Below are positions 12,501-16,223 of a DNA stretch of 16,223 nt, one piece after another; the first letter of the stretch is position 1; every line of letters starts with the position of its first letter. The stretch covers positions 1 to 16,223 of the forward strand of contig CAZWUO010000067.1 in the NCBI GenBank assembly GCA_964636675.1. Reading direction: 5' to 3'. The stretch comes from JALUUH01 sp964636675 (GTDB lineage Bacteria > Pseudomonadota > Gammaproteobacteria > S012-40). Below the pieces are notes generated by a model. That model was not told the DNA's origin. It saw only the letters and a program-made list of their open reading frames with translations, and did not search any database. The translations under genes and the position numbers were made by a program.

Positions 12501-15215
12501 TTATTCACCTATATTCATCTGAAATTGCAACACAGCAGCTTGCTCCTGACTACAATCATATTTTACACATCGCGCTTTTTTCCCGATTAATTCTTTAGGC
12601 ACCGGTTGGGAATTCAAGAAACCTTGGGCAGAAATACCCATATCCTTTTTGAGTTTATCGCGATATGAAAAGTCTTTCATTGCTGGATCATTGAAAATAA
12701 AATGATACATCGCCAAGGCTCGTTCATTGCTGAGCTTAATATTGAATTTTCGTGCCTTTTCCGTTTCTTTTGAATCATCGTTAATGTCAATATAACGCCC
12801 CTTGTATACGGGTGATGTTAAACCTGTAATCTTCAGCGATCCTACTTGCTCTGCCGCCGCTTTATTGTCATATATACTCTTTGCATACTTAGGGATCATT
12901 ACCCTCAATACCGCTTTCATTTCATCGGTTAACTCACCACGACCGCGTTTAAAGTAAGATTGCTGAAAATGCAGTTTTACTTTTCCGGTCTTGCTATCCA
13001 CTTCGACCGATGATGAATGGAATGATTTAAAATTATCTTTTAACTGAGTGACAATTTTTTCTTTCGCTTCCATCGATTTTACAAATTCATCCAGTTTTCC
13101 CTTGAGTTTCCCGGAAGCTTCCTTCTCCTCGCCGAGCTTCTTAGCAAACTGTTCTTGCGCTTTGGATAACGCTCGTTCTTTCTCGCCCGCTAATCTTTTT
13201 TCATTTTTTGTTAATACTTCAGTAAAAGACTGCTGTGCCTTGCTCAGTTCTTCCTGTTTCTTTTTCTCTACGCTAGCGATGCGTTCATTCAGCGCCTTAG
13301 CATATTGATCCTGGGCTTTGTCTAAAGCTGCCTTCTTTGCAGCGGCCAGGTCTTCTTCGCGCGAACTCAATGCTTTGGCGTAGTCTTGCTCTGCCTGCTC
13401 AAGCAGTTGCTTTTTTTGCGCTTCCAATGCGTGTTTTTTCGCCAAAAGCGTTTTAGCATGGGTTTTCTTAGCATTTTCTAAGGCCGATTTTTTTGCTTGC
13501 GTGAGTTTCGAATGTGCTGACTCTAAGGATTTATCATATTCCTGTTGTGCACGTTCAAGCTCGCTGCGTTGCTGCGACTCCAAGGCCGATTGCTGTGCCG
13601 ATAATGCATCCGCATATTCTTGTTTTGCCCGCGCCAGAGAATCTTGTTTATCTGCCATCAATGAGGATTGCTTTGATTCAAGGGCCGCTTTATATTCCTG
13701 TTGAGCGCTTGCTAATGCATGTTGTTTTTGCGACTCTAAGGCTGTTTTTTGAGCAACTAATGCCCTGGAATAATCGTCCTTGGCCTTGGCCAAGGCTTTT
13801 AGTTTCGCGCCAGATAAGGAAGTCTGCTGCGATGCAATTGTATTTTCATATTCTTTTTCAAGTCGTTCTAGGGCTAAGCGCTTTTGCGCCTCGAGTACAG
13901 ATTTTTGATCTAACAACGCTTGTGCATTTTCTTGTTTTGCTTTGGCCAAGGCGATTTTCTTTTCCGCTGTAAGTTTTGACTCTTTGGATTTAACCGCATC
14001 TTGATATTCACGATGTGCTTGCTCGAGCGCTTGTTGCTTTTCCGATTTTAACGCCTCTTTTTGAATAGTTAATGCTTTTTCATACTCGCGTTGCGCATTG
14101 TGCAAAGCGATTTGTTTTGCATTCACGACACTCGATACTTTGCTCTTCGTAGCCGCATCAAATTCAGCCCTGGCTTGCTCTAAGTCTTTGCGTTTTTGTG
14201 ATTCATACGCGGTTCGCTGCGCCGTTAGCGATTGCGCATGGTTTTTTTGCGCGGTGAGCAGTGTCTGGCGCATTTTTTTTGCGAGTTCAAATTCTTGGGT
14301 AGAAAGTGCATTTTCATATTTGCTTTCTGCTTGTTTCAGTTCTTTTAGTCTTTGTGATTCTAAGGCTGTTTTTTGCGCTAACAATGCAGTGGAATATTCT
14401 TTAATTGCTTTATCCAACTCTTTTTGTTTTTTTATTGAAATAGATTTTTCTTTGAATTTTAACGCCTCATCAAAGTCTTTTTGCGCTTTGACCAAATCTT
14501 GCAGCTTAGCATTTTCTAATGCGGTCTTCTGATCGGTTAACGACCTAGCGTGTTCACGCTCGGCTTGCGCTAAAGCCAGCTCCTTTTGTTTGGCGAGTTC
14601 TTTTTCCTGAGAAGTCAGTGCTTTTTTTAACGCCTCGCGCGCTAACTCTAGGGTTTTGCGCTTTTGTCCCTCCATACGTGTTTGTTGTAAAACTAAGTTT
14701 TCTGCATATCGTGCATTAGCTTTGGCCAATGCTTGCCGTTTTTGTGCTTCTAACTCCCGTTCTTTTGCCGCCACAGATTCTTGATATTCTTTTTTTGCTT
14801 GCGCGAGTTGTTTTTTTCGCTTTGTTTCTAATTCTTCTTTCTGCCGCAGGTGTTTATCTTCGATATCTACCACAAGATCTTCATACTGATTGGTAAACTT
14901 GGTTTGCTCCATTGCGAGCATTTGGGCAAACTTTTTCATCAAATCCTTGGCTTGTTCCTCCTGTCGCTGCTTTATGATTTCGAGTGTCAAATTTGAGTTT
15001 TTTGCTAAAATGCGTTTTCTCTGCTCGGCTTTTTTATCAATTTCTACTTGGATTACAAGCTCTTGAATTTGGTCTTGGGTTTCTTTTTTAACTTCAATAA
15101 TTTCTTGACTGGAGTACAGCATGAACACCAAAGCCAAAACCGCAAACAAATCGATGAGCGGCACTAAGGCCTCTGCGGTTTGCGATTTCGACTCTTTAGA
15201 TTTTTCGGAAAACAT
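12501..15215 (-). CDS. Giant ExbD/MotB-like motor protein with 22-repeat coiled coil and OmpA-like C-terminus
   Basis: A 904-residue protein. Order of parts: a short charged N-terminus; one membrane helix (about 16-36) containing V-P-L-I-D-L-F, the ExbD/TolR signature with the ion-carrying aspartate at Asp22; a charged helical linker (37-136); 22 consecutive 26-residue repeats (137-708) rich in Ala, Lys, Glu and Gln with no insertions or deletions; and an OmpA/MotB-like domain (about 730-900) with V-K-L-H-F near its start and L-S-N-E-R-A-L-A-M-Y. The only two cysteines, 883 and 888, lie near the C-terminus and could form a disulfide. The frame is open to a TTG at 15260, but that TTG lies in a promoter-like motif shared with the sigma unit. 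The ATG at 15215 is therefore preferred, although its GGAG is 13 bases away. Family architecture puts the coil in the periplasm. I know no described system with this exact composition. Confidence 0.8.
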   Translation of the reverse strand: MFSEKSKESKSQTAEALVPLIDLFAVLALVFMLYSSQEIIEVKKETQDQIQELVIQVEIDKKAEQRKRILAKNSNLTLEIIKQRQEEQAKDLMKKFAQMLAMEQTKFTNQYEDLVVDIEDKHLRQKEELETKRKKQLAQAKKEYQESVAAKERELEAQKRQALAKANARYAENLVLQQTRMEGQKRKTLELAREALKKALTSQEKELAKQKELALAQAEREHARSLTDQKTALENAKLQDLVKAQKDFDEALKFKEKSISIKKQKELDKAIKEYSTALLAQKTALESQRLKELKQAESKYENALSTQEFELAKKMRQTLLTAQKNHAQSLTAQRTAYESQKRKDLEQARAEFDAATKSKVSSVVNAKQIALHNAQREYEKALTIQKEALKSEKQQALEQAHREYQDAVKSKESKLTAEKKIALAKAKQENAQALLDQKSVLEAQKRLALERLEKEYENTIASQQTSLSGAKLKALAKAKDDYSRALVAQKTALESQKQHALASAQQEYKAALESKQSSLMADKQDSLARAKQEYADALSAQQSALESQQRSELERAQQEYDKSLESAHSKLTQAKKSALENAKKTHAKTLLAKKHALEAQKKQLLEQAEQDYAKALSSREEDLAAAKKAALDKAQDQYAKALNERIASVEKKKQEELSKAQQSFTEVLTKNEKRLAGEKERALSKAQEQFAKKLGEEKEASGKLKGKLDEFVKSMEAKEKIVTQLKDNFKSFHSSSVEVDSKTGKVKLHFQQSYFKRGRGELTDEMKAVLRVMIPKYAKSIYDNKAAAEQVGSLKITGLTSPVYKGRYIDINDDSKETEKARKFNIKLSNERALAMYHFIFNDPAMKDFSYRDKLKKDMGISAQGFLNSQPVPKELIGKKARCVKYDCSQEQAAVLQFQMNIGE
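13092..14807 (-). repeat. 22 perfect-length 78-bp units encoding 26-residue coiled-coil repeats
   Basis: Every unit begins with Leu and has the shape L-x-x-A-x-x-x-(Y/F/H)-x-x-x-L, followed by a K/Q-rich second half. All 22 units are exactly 26 residues long. For much of the array two types alternate, giving a 52-residue (156-bp) super-repeat: one type has A-Q-K-T-A-L-E-S-Q-K, the other has S-K-x-S-x-L-x-x-x-K. The DNA units have diverged much more than the length has, so length appears to be under selection. Unit starts run from residue 137 to residue 683 of the 904-residue protein. Confidence 0.92.
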
Positions 15216-15245
15216 GTGACTAATAAAACTCCACTGAATATCATC

Positions 15246-15286
15246 AATATAAAATAACAATAAGTCTCTCGTACGCCATCAAAATA
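15246..15286 (-). promoter_or_regulatory. Promoter region of the motor operon, with shared element copy 2
   Basis: The minus strand reads TATTTTGATGGC (15275-15286), 14 further bases, then TTGTTATTTTATATT (15246-15260), which contains a TATATT -10-like box. The same two blocks precede the sigma gene, with 12 of 12 and 13 of 15 bases identical. A start site near 15239 would give a leader of about 24 bases to the ATG at 15215. No -35 hexamer fits. Confidence 0.5.
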
Positions 15287-15666
15287 GCCTTAACGGTGTG
15301 CGAGAATTTATTGACAAATATAAGAACAAAGAGAGGTATTGCTAAGCACATATTCTTTTAAGCTCAATGGCTTACTATATTCTTATCACAATACCCAAGT
15401 TTAAGAGGCCCTCACCGCTGTCGCTTTTTACCCCTTTTAGGCAAAACAAACACCCAAGATTGTCACCGGAAAACGACAGTTTTTCGATATTTTCTTCCTG
15501 CTATTCAACGGGTTAGCGACCCAGCGCCCATAGACTTTAAGACATGCAATGGACAATCCTAATTTTGGAAATGAAAAAATACAGAGAGACAAAAACACGA
15601 CTAGCGCTATTCAACGCTTGCACAAAGGTGAGATAATCCTAGGAAACCTACTATAAGAGAATAATT
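15287..15666. other. Intergenic region without a recognised gene
   Basis: About 380 AT-rich bases between the motor promoter and the YehS-like gene. I see no convincing open frame or hairpin-plus-U terminator. The 10-mer CTATTCAACG occurs twice (15501-15510 and 15607-15616). A TTGACA at 15311-15316 on the plus strand lacks a good -10 partner. Promoters for the YehS-like gene must lie here, but none stands out; GATAAT at 15632-15637 is a weak candidate. Confidence 0.5.
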
Positions 15667-16140
15667 ATGGATAACAATGACATCATACGCCGCATACGTT
15701 ATACACTTGATTTTAGTGATTCCAAAATGATAAAAATTTTTGGACTCGCAGAGCATCAAGTAACACGAGAACAGATTAGCGATTGGCTTAAAAAAGAAGA
15801 TGATCCCAGTTTTCAGAAATGTGCCGACCTGCAACTTGCATTTTTTCTCAACGGCCTGATTAACGCGCAACGTGGAAAAAAAGAAGGCGCTCAGCCCCCG
15901 GTAGAAACCCGCTTGAATAACAATATTATATTCAGAAAACTAAAAATTGCATTCGATTTAAAAACCGAAGATATCTTAGAAATAATGGCGCTGACCAATA
16001 TGAGTATCAGTAAACACGAATTAACGGCGTTGTTTCGCAAACCAGGACACAAAAATTTTCGCGACTGCAAAGATCAAATATTGCGAAATTTTTTAACGGG
16101 CGTACAACTTAAGTTTCGTGGTGATGCCCCTAAAGTTTAA
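15667..16140 (+). CDS. yehS: YehS-like protein of the DUF1456 family
   Basis: A 157-residue protein closely similar in pattern to E. coli YehS. It contains two copies of a helical module: residues about 4-67 (N-D-I-I-R-R-I-R-Y-T-L-D-F, later L-A-F-F-L-N-G-L) and 84-150 (N-N-I-I-F-R-K-L-K-I-A-F-D-L, later L-R-N-F-L-T-G-V). Each carries a W-L-K-K-E-D or L-F-R-K-P-G-H-K-N-(F/Y) segment, and G-K-K-E-G-A-Q-P-P joins the two. Function is unknown in the family. The ATG at 15667 has only a weak AAGAGA ribosome-binding site. It stands alone, divergent from the motor operon. Confidence 0.9.
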   Translation: MDNNDIIRRIRYTLDFSDSKMIKIFGLAEHQVTREQISDWLKKEDDPSFQKCADLQLAFFLNGLINAQRGKKEGAQPPVETRLNNNIIFRKLKIAFDLKTEDILEIMALTNMSISKHELTALFRKPGHKNFRDCKDQILRNFLTGVQLKFRGDAPKV

Positions 16141-16152
16141 CCGGCTAAAGCC

Positions 16153-16223
16153 TCATCGCGTCTTGCTATTCACGCTTAAAAACGCACTCGACAACTGCTC
16201 CATGCGTCGCCTAAGAGCGCCTA
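16153..16223 (-). CDS. Possible C-terminal end of a minus-strand gene, cut by the window
   Basis: An open frame runs from the window edge to a TGA at 16153-16155, giving 22 residues ending L-S-S-A-F-L-S-V-N-S-K-T-R. The Arg-rich helical look and compact spacing after the YehS-like gene (12 bases, convergent) make a real gene end plausible. It is too short to identify and could be chance. Confidence 0.25.
   Translation of the reverse strand, partial: GALRRRMEQLSSAFLSVNSKTR

Noticed and set aside
13048..14532. Open frames on the plus strand opposite the coiled-coil repeats
   Set aside because: They are Cys/Ser-rich shadows of the Ala/Lys/Glu-rich repeat gene, without ribosome-binding sites.
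13092..14807. Assembly artefact behind the repeats
   Set aside because: Units differ substantially at DNA level and keep one open frame, so they are genuine diverged repeats.
11434..15215. Flagellar stator (MotAB) or Tol/Exb transport system
   Set aside because: No flagellar, tolA, pal or tonB gene is near, the giant coil is foreign to those families, and the anchor is ExbD-like while the C-terminus is MotB/OmpA-like.
11434..15215. Complete Zorya defence system
   Set aside because: No ZorC, ZorD or ZorE-like gene is present, and sigma/anti-sigma genes occupy the neighbouring positions.
15216..15260. Upstream TTG start giving a 919-residue giant protein
   Set aside because: The TTG lies in the TTGTTATT...TATA block shared with the sigma promoter and lacks a ribosome-binding site; the ATG at 15215 starts a typical ExbD-like N-terminus.

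Overview
The window looks like a chromosomal segment of a gammaproteobacterium that lives on amino acids. A Legionella/Coxiella-type relative is my guess, based on the style of the 4-hydroxyphenylpyruvate dioxygenase, the YehS-like gene and the moderate GC content; the taxon is inferred, not proven. Coding density is high, and I see no rRNA, tRNA, CRISPR array, insertion sequence or phage gene.

Left part (1-5646, all minus strand): a tightly packed catabolic operon read from right to left. It starts with the four-step tyrosine route hpd > hmgA > fumarylacetoacetase > maiA, with a 2-base gap and then overlaps of 4 and 13 bases. It continues through a heme-oxygenase-like diiron oxygenase (HDO fold) and a hotdog thioesterase into an isovaleryl-CoA dehydrogenase cut by the window edge. 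A 214-bp divergent control region (5647-5860) separates it from a plus-strand operon (5861-10230). That operon encodes leucine dehydrogenase followed by E1-alpha, E1-beta and E2 of a 2-oxoacid dehydrogenase, most likely the branched-chain type. No E3 gene is present. Together the two operons convert tyrosine to fumarate and acetoacetate, and leucine to branched-chain acyl-CoA and onward through isovaleryl-CoA dehydrogenase.

Right part (10273-15215, minus strand): the most unusual region. A 904-residue protein has an ExbD/TolR-like membrane anchor with the motif P-L-I-D, then 22 uninterrupted 26-residue coiled-coil repeats, then an OmpA/MotB-like C-terminal domain. It is followed by a MotA/ExbB-like four-helix channel subunit, an ECF sigma factor and a single-pass anti-sigma factor. 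I read this as a probable ion-driven envelope motor or sensor linked to a sigma/anti-sigma switch. The sequences upstream of the motor pair and upstream of the sigma gene share a two-part motif (TATTTTGATGGC, then TTGTTATT-pyrimidine-TATA), with the spacing differing by exactly 10 bp. This suggests that both are controlled together.

Right end: about 450 bp without a recognisable gene (15216-15666), then a YehS-like DUF1456 gene on the plus strand, and possibly the last 22 codons of a minus-strand gene entering from outside.
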